From assembly GCA_964620425.1 (NCBI GenBank), contig CAZUGV010000002.1, forward strand, positions 124,001 to 188,000: DNA of 64,000 nucleotides, in the 5' to 3' direction. Under the pieces are notes generated by a model. That model saw only the letters and a list, made by a program, of their open reading frames with translations. It made no database searches and had not been told where the DNA came from. Both the position numbers and the translations under genes were made by a program. The stretch is from DASXUG01 sp964620425 (GTDB taxonomy: Bacteria; Pseudomonadota; Gammaproteobacteria; Burkholderiales; Methylophilaceae). Below, piece by piece: positions 33,259-43,363 of the stretch. Each line of letters opens with the position of its first letter. Within the stretch, counting starts at the first letter, position 1.

Positions 33259-36200
33259 ATGAGCAGTTTTTTTATTGACCGCCCCATTTTTGCTTGGGTG
33301 ATTGCCATTTTCATTGTGTTGGCTGGCCTGATTGCAATCAAAGAATTACCCATTGCTCAATATCCGGATATTGCACCGCCTGTCGTCACAATTTCCGCCA
33401 CCTACCCTGGTGCCTCCGCCAAGGTGGTGGAAGAAACCGTGACCTCGATTATTGAGCGTGAAATGAATGGTATACCGGGGCTGATGTATGTCTCTGCGAC
33501 CAGCAACCTCGGCATGGCTTCCATTAATGTCACGTTCAAACAGGGCACTAATCCAGACCTTGCCGCCGTTGATGTACATAACCGTCTCAAGAGTGTGGAG
33601 GTGAGATTGCCAGAGATTGTGCGTCGCAGTGGCATCTCGGTCGAAAAATCGGCAGACAGCTTTCAGTTGATTGTTTCAATCACTTCGGAAAATAACCACT
33701 ACAGTGAAATTGACCTCGGCGAATTCGCTTCAGCCTCCATTATTCCAACGCTCAAACGGGTGCAAGGGGTTGGTAAGGTACTCTCATTTAGTCCAGAGTA
33801 CGCCATGCGAATTTGGCCAGACCCGCAAAAAATGGCGGGGCTGAATGTGGGTATCACTGAGCTTGCGCAGGCCCTGCGTAGCTACAATACGCGGCTGATG
33901 CTGGGTCAGGTCGGCGCCAGTGGCGTGCCTGACAGCGCCCCCCTGAGTGTGTCGATTGAAGCTGAGGCGACCCTCAAAACCGTAGAAGACTTTGCCAATG
34001 TGCCTATACGTACCCAAGCCGATGGCTCCACTTTACGCGTCAAGGATGTCGCCAGAGTAGAAATGGGTGGCAGTGACTACACCTATCGTACCCGCGTCAA
34101 CGGCAAAAATGCGGCGGGGATGGCCATCAAGCTAGCACCTGGCTCGAATGCCCTCGAAACGATAGGGCGCGTCAAGCAGTCGATGGCGCAAATGCAGCCT
34201 TATCTTCCTCCTGATGTTTTCTATCAGCTGTCGTATGACTCTTCTGCCTTTGTCTCGATTTCTATTCAAAAAGTCATGCATACGCTGCTAGAAGCTGTGG
34301 TACTGGTATTTGTGGTGATGTACCTGTTTATGCAAAACTTGCGAGCCACGCTGATTCCGACCATTGTTGTGCCCATTGCTTTGATGGGAACCTTTGCCGT
34401 GATGTATGTGTTGGGCTACTCGATTAACGTGCTGACCATGTTTGGCGTGGTGCTGGCGATTGGGATTCTGGTTGATGATGCAATCGTGGTGGTTGAAAAC
34501 GTCGAGCGCCTAATCGTGGAAGAAGGCTTGTCCGCTTACGATGCGACGGTCAAAGCCATGACGCAGATTAGTGGTGCTGTGATTGGCATTACGGCGGTGC
34601 TGGTTTCGGTGTTTATACCCATGGCATTTTTTAGCGGTGCGGTGGGCAATATTTACCGCCAGTTTGCACTTGCACTGTCGGTGTCGATTAGCTTTTCGGC
34701 TTTTTTGGCACTATCGCTCACCCCTGCGTTATGTGTCACGCTGTTGCGTCATGAGTCCAGCCCGAAAGCACGTTTTTTTGTCTGGTTTAACCGTAGCTTT
34801 AAGCACCTCACCGAGCGCTATACCCAAAAGACAAGCGGCATGCTAAACAAGCCCTTGCGTTGGATGGTGGTGTATGGCTTGATTGTGGCCGTTGTCGGCG
34901 GCGGCTATGCGGCCTATCCGAGCGCGTTTATACCCGATGAAGATCAGGGCAATTTCATGGTGATGGTGAGCTTGCCACAAGGCGCGACGCTGGCAGAAAC
35001 CGCGGTTGTGCTTGGCGACATTAGTCGCTCTATTAAAGCGCACGAACCAGCAGATGTGGTGTTTGAAGTCAGCGGTTTTAGTTTTTATGGCACCAGCACC
35101 AATAGTGGCATGTTGTTTGTTTCACTTAAAGATTGGGCAGAGCGTCCCCAACCCAGCCAACAGGTGCAGGCGATCGTTGACCGCATCAACCAACAATATT
35201 TTGGACGTCCCAATTTAAACGTTTTTGCCATGAATGCGCCGCCGTTGCCCGAGCTTGGCAATGTAGACGGTTTTGATTTAAGGCTGGTTGATCGCGCTGG
35301 CCTTGGCACAGAAGCGCTGACAAAAGCGCGTGAGCAGTTGATTGCCGAAGCTGCCAAGCAACCTGAGCTATTCAATGTCTTATTCGCGGGTTTGTACGAT
35401 ACGCCCGTGGTGAATATGCAGATGAATCGTAGCAAGGCGAATGCACTCGGTGTTTCCATGGATGAAATCAACGAATCTTTGGCAACGCTGCTCGGCTCCA
35501 ATTATCTGGGCGACTTTGTCTATGGCAATCAGGTGCGCCGGGTGATTGTGCAAGCTGATGGCATGCAGCGCCAAACGCTGGAAGACATGCACAAGATTCG
35601 CCTTAAGGCTGCAGATGGGAGTTTAGTACCATTGTCTTCCCTTATAACACTGGACTGGGGCATGGGGTCGCCACAACGCACTCGGTTTAACGGCTTGCCT
35701 TCGTTTAATATCAATGGCAATGCAGCCTTTGGATTTAGCAGTGGAGAAGCCATGCAAACCATGGAAAAACTGGTACAAGGCTTGGGCAAAGGTATCGGTT
35801 TTGATTGGGCAGGGCAATCGCTCGAAGAGCAACAGTCTGGCAGCCAAGCCACCAAACTGTTTAGCCTGTCGATACTCATGGTGTTTTTGGTATTGGCTGC
35901 CTTGTATGAAAGTTGGGCGATTCCATTTGCAGTTATCATGGTGGTGCCATTGGGAGTTTTCGGAGCCTTGCTCGGTGTGACCTTGCGCGAGTTACCCAAC
36001 GATATTTATTTTAAAGTCGGCTTGATTGCTACCATCGGCTTATCGGCCAAAAACGCTATTTTGATTGTTGAGTTTGCTCGCACACATGTGCTGCAAGGCA
36101 TGCCCTTGATTGAAGCCGCGTTGTTGGCGGCCAAAGAGCGTTTGCGTCCGATTATCATGACCTCACTGGCGTTTGGCGTTGGTGTGATTCCGCTCGCTTT

Positions 36201-36369
36201 TTCAACCGGCGCGGCTTCAGGCGCCCAAGTCGCAATTGGCACCGGCGTGCTGGGTGGCATCATTGCCGCCACGCTGCTTGCGATCTTTTTTGTACCGCTA
36301 TTTTTTATTGTGGTGGGTCGCTGGATGCAGCAGTCAGCCTCACAACAAAGGGTATCTCATGAAGCTTAA
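33259..36369 (+). CDS. RND multidrug efflux transporter (AcrB/MexB, HAE1 family)
   Basis: A 1036-residue inner-membrane pump with 12 membrane segments and two large periplasmic loops. It begins with SFFIDRPIFAWVIAIFI, typical of HAE1 transporters. Proton-relay residues are present: the Asp-Asp pair in GILVDDAIVVVENVER (segment 4) and the Lys in GLSAKNAILIVEF (segment 10). The length matches AcrB. Substrates are probably hydrophobic or amphiphilic compounds exchanged for protons; the precise range cannot be read off. The gene overlaps the next by 11 nt. By eye its G+C is higher than that of nearby genes. Confidence 0.97.
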   Translation: MSSFFIDRPIFAWVIAIFIVLAGLIAIKELPIAQYPDIAPPVVTISATYPGASAKVVEETVTSIIEREMNGIPGLMYVSATSNLGMASINVTFKQGTNPDLAAVDVHNRLKSVEVRLPEIVRRSGISVEKSADSFQLIVSITSENNHYSEIDLGEFASASIIPTLKRVQGVGKVLSFSPEYAMRIWPDPQKMAGLNVGITELAQALRSYNTRLMLGQVGASGVPDSAPLSVSIEAEATLKTVEDFANVPIRTQADGSTLRVKDVARVEMGGSDYTYRTRVNGKNAAGMAIKLAPGSNALETIGRVKQSMAQMQPYLPPDVFYQLSYDSSAFVSISIQKVMHTLLEAVVLVFVVMYLFMQNLRATLIPTIVVPIALMGTFAVMYVLGYSINVLTMFGVVLAIGILVDDAIVVVENVERLIVEEGLSAYDATVKAMTQISGAVIGITAVLVSVFIPMAFFSGAVGNIYRQFALALSVSISFSAFLALSLTPALCVTLLRHESSPKARFFVWFNRSFKHLTERYTQKTSGMLNKPLRWMVVYGLIVAVVGGGYAAYPSAFIPDEDQGNFMVMVSLPQGATLAETAVVLGDISRSIKAHEPADVVFEVSGFSFYGTSTNSGMLFVSLKDWAERPQPSQQVQAIVDRINQQYFGRPNLNVFAMNAPPLPELGNVDGFDLRLVDRAGLGTEALTKAREQLIAEAAKQPELFNVLFAGLYDTPVVNMQMNRSKANALGVSMDEINESLATLLGSNYLGDFVYGNQVRRVIVQADGMQRQTLEDMHKIRLKAADGSLVPLSSLITLDWGMGSPQRTRFNGLPSFNINGNAAFGFSSGEAMQTMEKLVQGLGKGIGFDWAGQSLEEQQSGSQATKLFSLSILMVFLVLAALYESWAIPFAVIMVVPLGVFGALLGVTLRELPNDIYFKVGLIATIGLSAKNAILIVEFARTHVLQGMPLIEAALLAAKERLRPIIMTSLAFGVGVIPLAFSTGAASGAQVAIGTGVLGGIIAATLLAIFFVPLFFIVVGRWMQQSASQQRVSHEA

Positions 36370-37741
36370 TCATATTTCAATCATCCTAGCATTCACCTTT
36401 GCGCTGGACGCTTGCTCGATAGTGCCCAAGTACCTTAGGCCAGCTTCACCAGTACCTGATGCGTACCCAGGCCAGCCAGCGAGTGACATGACCACCGAAG
36501 TACCGCAGCTCACTTGGCAAAGCTTCTTCGTGGATGCTGACTTAAAGCAACTCATTGAGCTGGGACTAGACCATAACAGAGACCTCAAAACCGCTGTCTT
36601 GCGTATGGACGAAGCTAAAGCCATGTATGGCATACAAAAAGCCGACCGTCTGCCCACGGTGCAAACCAATCTCAATTACGAGCGCAGTAAAACCGTATTC
36701 AGTGCAGATCAAAGCTTTCAAGCCGAATTGTTCCGCGTTGGCGTCGGCGTTTCAGACTATGAAATTGACGTTTTTGGTCGCGTCAAAAGCTTGTCGCAAG
36801 CGGCGCTAGAACAATACCTTGCGGCGGTTGAAAATCGCCAGGCAGTGCAAGCTACTCTGGTTACCGAAATTGCCACGCAGTATGTGAATTTTTTGGCAGT
36901 TCATGGACAACTGAAACTGGCAGAAAAAATTCTTGATGCCCGCAAGCAATTTTTGCAACGCACGCAGCATCGCTTTGAAGTCGGGCTAGATCAAGTACTG
37001 GATGTTAAAGCCGCGCAGATTCAGGTTGAGCAAGCCGAAGCACAACTCGCCCAATGGGAGCGTCAACTCGCCAGCACACAAAATGCTTTGTATCTGTTAC
37101 TTGGTGAACCCTCGCACCGCACCCCATTGCCGGTTAAAGCGTTGCCAGCACTCAAACTTGCCGACATCACACCGGGCTTACCTTCCAACCTGCTTACCCG
37201 TCGCGCCGATATTCGTGCCGCCGAGCATCAACTCAAATCCGCCAACGCCAATATCGGTGCAGCGAGAGCGGCATTTTACCCCCGCCTGCAACTCACCACA
37301 AATGTCGGCTTGGTCAACGAAAATTTCGATAAACTCTTCAAAAATACAGGTAGCAACTATTGGGCATTTAGCCCACAATTGGTCCTCCCTATTTTTGACG
37401 CTGGCCGCAACAAAGCCAACTTAAGTCTAGCTGAAGCTCGCCAACGTATCGAGGTTGTCAATTACGAAAAAACCATACAAACCGCGTTTAAAGAGGTGAT
37501 GGACATTCTCAGTACACGCACCGCCATCGTCGAAGAAAGCGCAGCAAGACAACGTTTAACAGCATACGAAACCAGCCGTTTGCAACTGGTGCAACGAAAA
37601 CTGAATCAAGGCTTGCTCACTTATCTTGAACTGTTGGACGTCCAACGCAGTGCGCTTGATGCACAAGTACAGGCCTTGCAGATCCAGCAACAGGAATTTC
37701 AAAATCAAGTAAGTTTATATAAGGCTTTGGGAGGGAGTTAA
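36359..37741 (+). CDS. Outer-membrane efflux channel lipoprotein (NodT/OprM family)
   Basis: A 460-residue TolC-like channel. I chose the ATG at 36359, inside the end of the pump gene, because it begins a lipoprotein signal (MKLNHISIILAFTFALDAC, lipobox LDAC). The earlier in-frame codons lie within the pump gene and add no signal. The two repeated alpha/beta halves are visible (AVENRQAVQATLVTEIATQYVNF and SLAEARQRIEVVNYEKTIQTAFKEV), as are the NodT signature LPSNLLTRRADIRAAEHQLKSAN and GAARAAFYPRL. It completes the tripartite RND system. Confidence 0.95.
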   Translation: MKLNHISIILAFTFALDACSIVPKYLRPASPVPDAYPGQPASDMTTEVPQLTWQSFFVDADLKQLIELGLDHNRDLKTAVLRMDEAKAMYGIQKADRLPTVQTNLNYERSKTVFSADQSFQAELFRVGVGVSDYEIDVFGRVKSLSQAALEQYLAAVENRQAVQATLVTEIATQYVNFLAVHGQLKLAEKILDARKQFLQRTQHRFEVGLDQVLDVKAAQIQVEQAEAQLAQWERQLASTQNALYLLLGEPSHRTPLPVKALPALKLADITPGLPSNLLTRRADIRAAEHQLKSANANIGAARAAFYPRLQLTTNVGLVNENFDKLFKNTGSNYWAFSPQLVLPIFDAGRNKANLSLAEARQRIEVVNYEKTIQTAFKEVMDILSTRTAIVEESAARQRLTAYETSRLQLVQRKLNQGLLTYLELLDVQRSALDAQVQALQIQQQEFQNQVSLYKALGGS

Positions 37742-37840
37742 GCAATTAAGACATGCTTTATCAGCTCGACAGCTAGGTGTGATTTGCAATACTTTGTAGG
37801 CTAAGCTGATACTGGGTTTGGTTTAGCTTATATTGCTGCT

Positions 37841-38461
37841 TTAAGTGTTTTTGCGTAGGCGATACATTGCCAAACTGCCGAGAAAGTTTGGCAACACGTT
37901 AATTTTCTCGCCATCCGTCAATACTAAGCGTTCGATAACCTTAATATTGTGTGTGACGCAAAATTCGTCAAAATCTTTGATGGTACAAAGATGCACGTTT
38001 GGGGTGTCATACCACTGATAGGGTAAATTTTTAGACACAGGCATTTGCCCTGCAACCAGCTGAATGCGGTGACGCCAATAGCCAAAATTGGGGAAAGTGA
38101 CAATCGCTTCATGCCCAACGCGTAGCATTTCTTGCACGATGCCTTCCGTATTTTGCACGGCTTGTAAGGTTTGCGAGAGAATCACAGTATCAAACTGTGC
38201 GTTTTCAAATCCAGAAAGCCCTGACTCTAAGTCCATTTGTATGACGTCAACCCCATTTTGCATGGCAGCCAGCCAGTTTTCATCATCCTTTTCGATGCCA
38301 TACCCACGTATATCAAGTGTTTTATGCAAGTGCGTAAGTAAACCACCGTCACCACACCCCAAATCTAAGACTTTGGCTTTATCCTTCACCCATTTTGTAA
38401 TTAACGCAAAATCAGCACGAACATTTGCATTTTCAACAATATTTTGCTCTAAACTGGTCAT
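37841..38461 (-). CDS. metW: Methionine biosynthesis protein MetW
   Basis: A 206-residue protein with a class I methyltransferase fold (SAM-binding motif LDLGCGDGGLL near 35-45). MetW accompanies MetX in many proteobacteria and is reported to raise homoserine acyltransferase activity. The gene overlaps the end of metX by 4 nt, which fits an obligate partner. FPNFGYWRHR and the LPYQWYDTPNVHLCTIKDF segment are conserved in the family. Confidence 0.95.
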   Translation of the reverse strand: MTSLEQNIVENANVRADFALITKWVKDKAKVLDLGCGDGGLLTHLHKTLDIRGYGIEKDDENWLAAMQNGVDVIQMDLESGLSGFENAQFDTVILSQTLQAVQNTEGIVQEMLRVGHEAIVTFPNFGYWRHRIQLVAGQMPVSKNLPYQWYDTPNVHLCTIKDFDEFCVTHNIKVIERLVLTDGEKINVLPNFLGSLAMYRLRKNT

Positions 38462-39585
38462 ACTTTCACCTTCTTTAAATAGGCGCGCAGAATATCGTGA
38501 TAGTGCTTATCGGGCATTAAAAAAGCATCGTGACCATGTGCCGCAGTCACTTCTGCGTAACGCACAGAAAGTTCGTTGTCTAACAGCGCTTTCACAATTT
38601 CACGCGAACGTGCGGGTGAAAAACGCCAATCACTAGTGAATGAAACGACCAAAAACTTGGCTTTCACATTTGCTAGCGCGGTCGATAAATTACCGCCAAA
38701 TGCTTGTGCTGGGTCGTAGTAATCCAACGCGCGGGTCATGCGCAGATAGGTGTTGGCATCAAATTCATTTGCAAATTTATCGCCCTGATAGCGCAAATAG
38801 GATTCCATCTCAAACTCAACATCAAAGCTGTATTTGATTTCGCCGTGACGTAATTTACGACCAAACTTTTCGCCCATGGCATCATCAGACAAATAAGTGA
38901 TGTGACCAAGCATACGCGCAATGCGTAAGCCCCGGCGCGGCACTACACCGTGGTTGTAATAGTCTCCCCCATGAAACTCAGGGTCAGTGATAATGGCTTG
39001 GCGCGCTACTTCGTTAAAAGCCATATTTTGCGCAGTTAGATTGGGAGCAGACGCAATCACCAAGGCGTGGCGTACACGTTCAGGAAAAGCGATTGTCCAA
39101 TGCAATGCTTGCATGCCACCCAAGCTGCCACCAATAACAGCGGCAAGTTTTTGTATACCCAAATAGTCCAGCAAGCGCGCTTGTGAATTGACCCAGTCCT
39201 CGACCGTAACCACTGGAAAGGTTGCACTATAAGGGCGATCTGTCATGGGATTGATGCTTGATGGCCCACTACTGCCATGACAGCCAGCCAGATTATTAAC
39301 ACCAATGACAAAAAATTTATTGGTGTCTAAGGGTTTGCCTGGACCAACAAAATTATCCCACCAACCTGCGTATTTATCTTCGGCAGAGTATTTACCAGCC
39401 ACGTGGTGATTACCCGAAAGCGCATGGCAAATTAGAACAGCGTTAGATTTATCTGCATTTAGTTCGCCATAAGTTTCATACGCCAAATGAAACTGTGGCA
39501 AAATCTCGCCGCACTTTAATGGTAACGGCTCGCTAAAATGCGCGGTTTTTGCGGCAACAATGCCAACTGAGTTAATTTCTGACAT
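38458..39585 (-). CDS. metX: Homoserine O-acyltransferase MetX (probably succinyl type)
   Basis: A 375-residue alpha/beta hydrolase that acylates homoserine at the start of methionine synthesis. The nucleophile elbow is GGSLGGMQAL. The catalytic Asp lies in SFTSDWRFSP and the catalytic His in AAHGHDAFL near the C-terminus. GCHGSSGPSSINP supports the oxyanion region. Experimental work on beta/gammaproteobacterial MetX proteins that go with MetW found many to use succinyl-CoA rather than acetyl-CoA; that assignment here is by analogy. Only 39 bp separate it from the divergent carbonic anhydrase gene, so there is no room for a riboswitch. Confidence 0.94.
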   Translation of the reverse strand: MSEINSVGIVAAKTAHFSEPLPLKCGEILPQFHLAYETYGELNADKSNAVLICHALSGNHHVAGKYSAEDKYAGWWDNFVGPGKPLDTNKFFVIGVNNLAGCHGSSGPSSINPMTDRPYSATFPVVTVEDWVNSQARLLDYLGIQKLAAVIGGSLGGMQALHWTIAFPERVRHALVIASAPNLTAQNMAFNEVARQAIITDPEFHGGDYYNHGVVPRRGLRIARMLGHITYLSDDAMGEKFGRKLRHGEIKYSFDVEFEMESYLRYQGDKFANEFDANTYLRMTRALDYYDPAQAFGGNLSTALANVKAKFLVVSFTSDWRFSPARSREIVKALLDNELSVRYAEVTAAHGHDAFLMPDKHYHDILRAYLKKVKV

Positions 39586-39624
39586 CTTTTTATTATACTA
39601 TGTACGATTATAAAGGGGTATGTG

Positions 39625-40176
39625 ATGACAAGCCTTATCGCGGGAAGCATTCAAAAATTTCAAGATGATGTACCACAAATCGGCAACCAAGTATTTCTAC
39701 ATGCTAGCGCTGTTGTGATTGGGCAAGTCACGATTGGCGATCACTGTTCAATATGGCCACACACTGTGATACGCGGTGATGTGAATACTATCCGCATTGG
39801 GCATGGTACAAATATTCAAGATTTAAGTATGTTGCATGTGAGTCATAAATCCAGCGCGGATCCTCAAGGCGCGCCATTAGTCATTGGCAATAACGTCACC
39901 ATCGGGCATAGCGTGATTCTGCACGGTTGCTCCATCGAGGACGAGTGCTTAATAGGCATGGGCAGTATTATTATGGATAAAGTTGTCGTGCAAAAACATG
40001 TCATGGTGGCGGCAGGTAGCCTTGTGCCAGAAGGCAAAGTGTTAGAAAGTGGCTACCTTTACGTGGGTAGCCCAGCACGCAGAATCCGCCCACTCACACC
40101 CGATGAAATCTCACATTTTATGTATTCTGCAAATCACTATATCAAACTTAAAAATCAGTATTTGAGTCAAACATAA
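39625..40176 (+). CDS. Gamma-carbonic anhydrase family protein (YrdA-like)
   Basis: A 183-residue left-handed beta-helix protein with hexapeptide repeats (VVIGQVTIGDHCSIWPHTVIRGDVNTIRIG). Three His that could bind metal are seen in MLHVSHK and IGHSVILHGC. It starts at ATG 39625, six nt after the AAAGGGG ribosome site; a GTG at 39622 is also possible. Family members include active gamma-carbonic anhydrases and inactive homologues such as some YrdA, so enzymatic activity is not certain. Its stop overlaps the start of the ABC transporter (TAATG). Confidence 0.93.
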   Translation: MTSLIAGSIQKFQDDVPQIGNQVFLHASAVVIGQVTIGDHCSIWPHTVIRGDVNTIRIGHGTNIQDLSMLHVSHKSSADPQGAPLVIGNNVTIGHSVILHGCSIEDECLIGMGSIIMDKVVVQKHVMVAAGSLVPEGKVLESGYLYVGSPARRIRPLTPDEISHFMYSANHYIKLKNQYLSQT

Positions 40177-42002
40177 TGTTTAAATGGTTTGAAACGCGTA
40201 TTGATGCATTTCCAGCGCAAGAAATCGGCATCCCACCCAGCAAGCTTTTAGCATTTGTATGGTCTGCGACTAAAGGCATGCGTGGCTACTTGCTCGCCAT
40301 GACGGTGCTAACCGCCATCATTGGTGGTTTTGAAGCCATTTTATTTGCAATGATGGGGCGGATAGTTGATTGGCTTAACCAAACGCAGCCGCAATTACTT
40401 TGGGCTCACCATCAAGACAATCTGCTCTTGTTGGGTGCGATTTTATTAATCAGTCCGATGTTAGTGGCTACACAAACCATGATTAAACACCAAACGCTTG
40501 CAGGGATTTTCCCCATGCGTTTGCGCTGGAATTTCCATCGCTTGATGCTGAGCCAAAGCATGAGCTTTTATCAAGACGAATTTGCAGGGCGCGTGGCTTC
40601 AAAGGTCATGCAAACGGCTTTGGCTGTGCGTGATATGTGGTTTATCTTGGCGGATATTATGGTGTTTGTGACCATCTATTTTATGACGCTGATTGCCATT
40701 GTTGGCAGCTTCAACACTTGGATGATTTGGCCGTTCTTGGGCTGGCTCACGCTTTACATGAGTGTTTTGTATTACTTTGTACCGAGGTTGGGTAAAGTCT
40801 CGCAAGAGCAAGCCGATGCGCGTTCCATTATGAATGGACGCATTACCGATGCCTACACCAATATCAGCACGGTGAAGCTGTTTTCACACGCGGGGCGCGA
40901 GGCTGGATATGCAAAATCTTCAATGCAAGAGTTTTTAGGCACCGTCAATAAGCAGATGCGCTTGGTGACGGGCATTCACATTATCAATCATAGTTTGAAT
41001 GTATTACTCACCTTATTTGCGACCAGTTTCGCCTTAATTTTTTGGACCAAAGGTCAAATTGGTGTGGGCGGCGTTGCTGCGGTTACCGCCATGTGCTTGC
41101 GCTTAAACGGGATTTCGCATTGGATTATGTGGGAAACCACATCGTTATTTGAGCAAATGGGTACGGTGCAAGATGGTATCAACACGCTGTCTTTATCACA
41201 TAAAGTGAATGATGCAGAAAATGCAAAACCTCTCACCATTGAGCGCGGCGAAATAATCTTTAAAGACGTAGATTTTGCTTATGGAGGCACGCGCAAAGTG
41301 TTGGATAAGCTCAATTTACACATCAAAGCGGGTGAGAAAGTGGGCTTGGTAGGTCGCTCAGGTGCAGGTAAATCCACCATTGTGAATTTGTTACTACGCT
41401 TTTACGATATTGAATCAGGACAAATCTTAATCGACGGACACAATATTGCGCAGGTACAGCAAAATAGTTTGCGTGCGCATATTGGCATGGTGACGCAAGA
41501 TACTTCACTATTGCATCGTTCGGTCAGTGAAAATATTTTGTACGGCAAGCCAGAAGCTACAGAACAAGCCATGATAACCGCGGCTAAACAGGCAGAAGCC
41601 CATGCCTTTATCCAAACCCTGTGCGACCCCAAAGGCCGCACTGGTTACGATGCTCACGTGGGCGAACGTGGCGTTAAGCTCTCGGGCGGGCAGCGTCAAC
41701 GCATCGCTATTGCTCGCGTCATGCTCAAAGACGCGCCAATTTTGCTGTTAGATGAAGCAACCAGTGCACTTGATTCAGAAGTAGAAGCTGCTATTCAAGG
41801 CAGCTTAAATACCTTGATGCAAGGTAAAACCGTTGTGGCCATCGCGCATCGCTTATCTACTATTGCGGCAATGGATAGGCTAATTGTGCTAGATCAAGGC
41901 GCAATCGTAGAAGAAGGGTCGCACCAAATGCTGTTAGAAAAAGGTGGTTTATATGCCAAGTTATGGACACATCAAAGTGGCGGCTTTTTAGGTGAGATTT
42001 AG
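40176..42002 (+). CDS. ABC exporter, fused membrane and ATPase domains (MsbA/Atm1-like group)
   Basis: A 608-residue half-transporter. Six membrane segments (about 35-330) precede a nucleotide-binding domain with Walker A GRSGAGKST, signature LSGGQRQR, Walker B ILLLDEATSALD and the H-loop AHRLST. It works as a homodimer. The family exports lipids, peptides or glutathione-bound compounds, and the substrate here cannot be decided. It is coupled to the carbonic anhydrase-like gene by a 1-nt overlap and is followed by hemW after 32 nt. Confidence 0.94.
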   Translation: MFKWFETRIDAFPAQEIGIPPSKLLAFVWSATKGMRGYLLAMTVLTAIIGGFEAILFAMMGRIVDWLNQTQPQLLWAHHQDNLLLLGAILLISPMLVATQTMIKHQTLAGIFPMRLRWNFHRLMLSQSMSFYQDEFAGRVASKVMQTALAVRDMWFILADIMVFVTIYFMTLIAIVGSFNTWMIWPFLGWLTLYMSVLYYFVPRLGKVSQEQADARSIMNGRITDAYTNISTVKLFSHAGREAGYAKSSMQEFLGTVNKQMRLVTGIHIINHSLNVLLTLFATSFALIFWTKGQIGVGGVAAVTAMCLRLNGISHWIMWETTSLFEQMGTVQDGINTLSLSHKVNDAENAKPLTIERGEIIFKDVDFAYGGTRKVLDKLNLHIKAGEKVGLVGRSGAGKSTIVNLLLRFYDIESGQILIDGHNIAQVQQNSLRAHIGMVTQDTSLLHRSVSENILYGKPEATEQAMITAAKQAEAHAFIQTLCDPKGRTGYDAHVGERGVKLSGGQRQRIAIARVMLKDAPILLLDEATSALDSEVEAAIQGSLNTLMQGKTVVAIAHRLSTIAAMDRLIVLDQGAIVEEGSHQMLLEKGGLYAKLWTHQSGGFLGEI

Positions 42003-42034
42003 CACGCTTTAACTCCAATTTAACTCCAAGCAAA

Positions 42035-43243
42035 ATGATTCCAATTTACCCAATTAGCAACCAGTCAGTAGAGCCTGCCATTATTGCTGAAAGTGCTTTT
42101 GGACTTAAAACTCCTCCGCCCTTATCGCTATATATTCACATTCCTTGGTGTGTGCGTAAATGCCCTTACTGTGATTTTAATTCACATGAATCAAAAACTG
42201 ATATTCCTGAAGCAGCTTACGTGGATGCACTCATTGCAGACTTAGAACAAGCCACGCCCTTAATATGGGGAAGAAAAGTGAAAAGTGTGTTTTTTGGTGG
42301 AGGCACCCCCAGCCTGTTTTCAGCCGAAGCCATCGACAAAATTTTAAGCCATGTCCGCATGCTAACCCCCTTAGAATATGGTGCGGAAATTACCCTTGAA
42401 GCTAACCCTGGCACAGTTGATACCGCAAACTTCTTAGGTTACAAACAAGCGGGTGTGACTCGCGTTTCTTTGGGCATACAAAGTTTTAACGAAAACCATT
42501 TGAAAGCGTTGGGGCGAATTCATAACCGTGAGCAAGCACTCACAGCAGTTGAAGTTGCCATGCGTACATTTGATCTCGTCAATTTAGACGTGATGTACGC
42601 GCTACCAGAGCAGAGCCTTGAAGATGCGCTAGAGGATGCGCTTACTGCTTGCAAGCTCGACCCCGCTCATTTGTCGTTTTACCATCTCACCTTAGAACCA
42701 AATACGCAATTCCATCGTACACCGCCAAGTTTGCCAGACGACGACACCAGCGCCACGATGCAAGAGCAAATAGAAAAAATCTTGGCGGAAAATGGTTATG
42801 AAAACTACGAAACCTCAGCTTTTGCAAAAAGTAATAAGCGCTGCCAACACAACCTCAACTATTGGACATTTGGAGACTATTTAGGCATAGGCGCAGGAGC
42901 CCACTCTAAGCTCAGTTTTCATGACAAAATCATTCGCCAAAGTCGACACAAACACCCAAAACGCTATATGGAAAATGCACCCATAGGCAAATCAATAGAC
43001 AATGAGTGGCTTATACCCAGCGATGAACTGGGGTTTGAGTTTATGATGAATGCACTCAGGCTAAATCGGGGAATTGACAAAACCTTGTTTGAGTCTCGCA
43101 CTGGCCTCTCCATACAAACACTCAACAATAAATTGCATCTTGCACGAAGTAAAGGTTTGTTAGAGCTTTCCGATACAATGATTAAGCCAAGCTTGCAAGG
43201 GCAGCGTTTTTTAAATGAATTGTTAGCGATATTTTTGCCTTAA
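42035..43243 (+). CDS. hemW: HemW, radical SAM heme chaperone (HemN-like)
   Basis: A 402-residue radical-SAM protein. The cluster motif is CVRKCPYC (Cys39, Cys43, Cys46) followed by DFNSH. GGGTPSLF, EANPGTVD and GVTRVSLGIQSF are family signatures, and the C-terminal HemN domain starts near LNYWTFGDYLGIGAGAHS. HemW proteins lack coproporphyrinogen oxidase activity and instead bind and deliver heme; older annotation calls them HemN-like coproporphyrinogen oxidases. The ribosome site before the ATG is weak. It lies at the end of a short plus-strand cluster. Confidence 0.93.
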   Translation: MIPIYPISNQSVEPAIIAESAFGLKTPPPLSLYIHIPWCVRKCPYCDFNSHESKTDIPEAAYVDALIADLEQATPLIWGRKVKSVFFGGGTPSLFSAEAIDKILSHVRMLTPLEYGAEITLEANPGTVDTANFLGYKQAGVTRVSLGIQSFNENHLKALGRIHNREQALTAVEVAMRTFDLVNLDVMYALPEQSLEDALEDALTACKLDPAHLSFYHLTLEPNTQFHRTPPSLPDDDTSATMQEQIEKILAENGYENYETSAFAKSNKRCQHNLNYWTFGDYLGIGAGAHSKLSFHDKIIRQSRHKHPKRYMENAPIGKSIDNEWLIPSDELGFEFMMNALRLNRGIDKTLFESRTGLSIQTLNNKLHLARSKGLLELSDTMIKPSLQGQRFLNELLAIFLP

Positions 43244-43363
43244 CTGCTCGTTAAGCTGTTCAGGTTTACGAAAATCACTGGCGCTGAAAAATGCGCATCA
43301 CTACAGTTCCTCAATCCCAATTCAGCAATCTATGAATTAAACAATAAATCTGGCTTTTCTCCC

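Noticed and set aside
35529..35999. A 156-codon minus-strand open frame inside the RND pump gene
   Set aside because: It is fully contained in a conserved pump gene; the composition is a shadow of the opposite strand.
37742..37840. Possible terminator between the efflux channel gene and metW (TAAGCT...AGCTTA)
   Set aside because: The stem is only 6 bp with a long loop and no T-run.
38088..38636. A 182-codon plus-strand open frame opposite metW and metX
   Set aside because: It is antisense to two well-supported genes and its Ser/Cys-rich product looks like no protein family.
39586..39624. Possible SAM-type riboswitch before metX
   Set aside because: Only 39 bp separate metX from the divergent gene, so no known riboswitch class fits; TATAAT-like strings there are too close to the start codon to place a promoter confidently.
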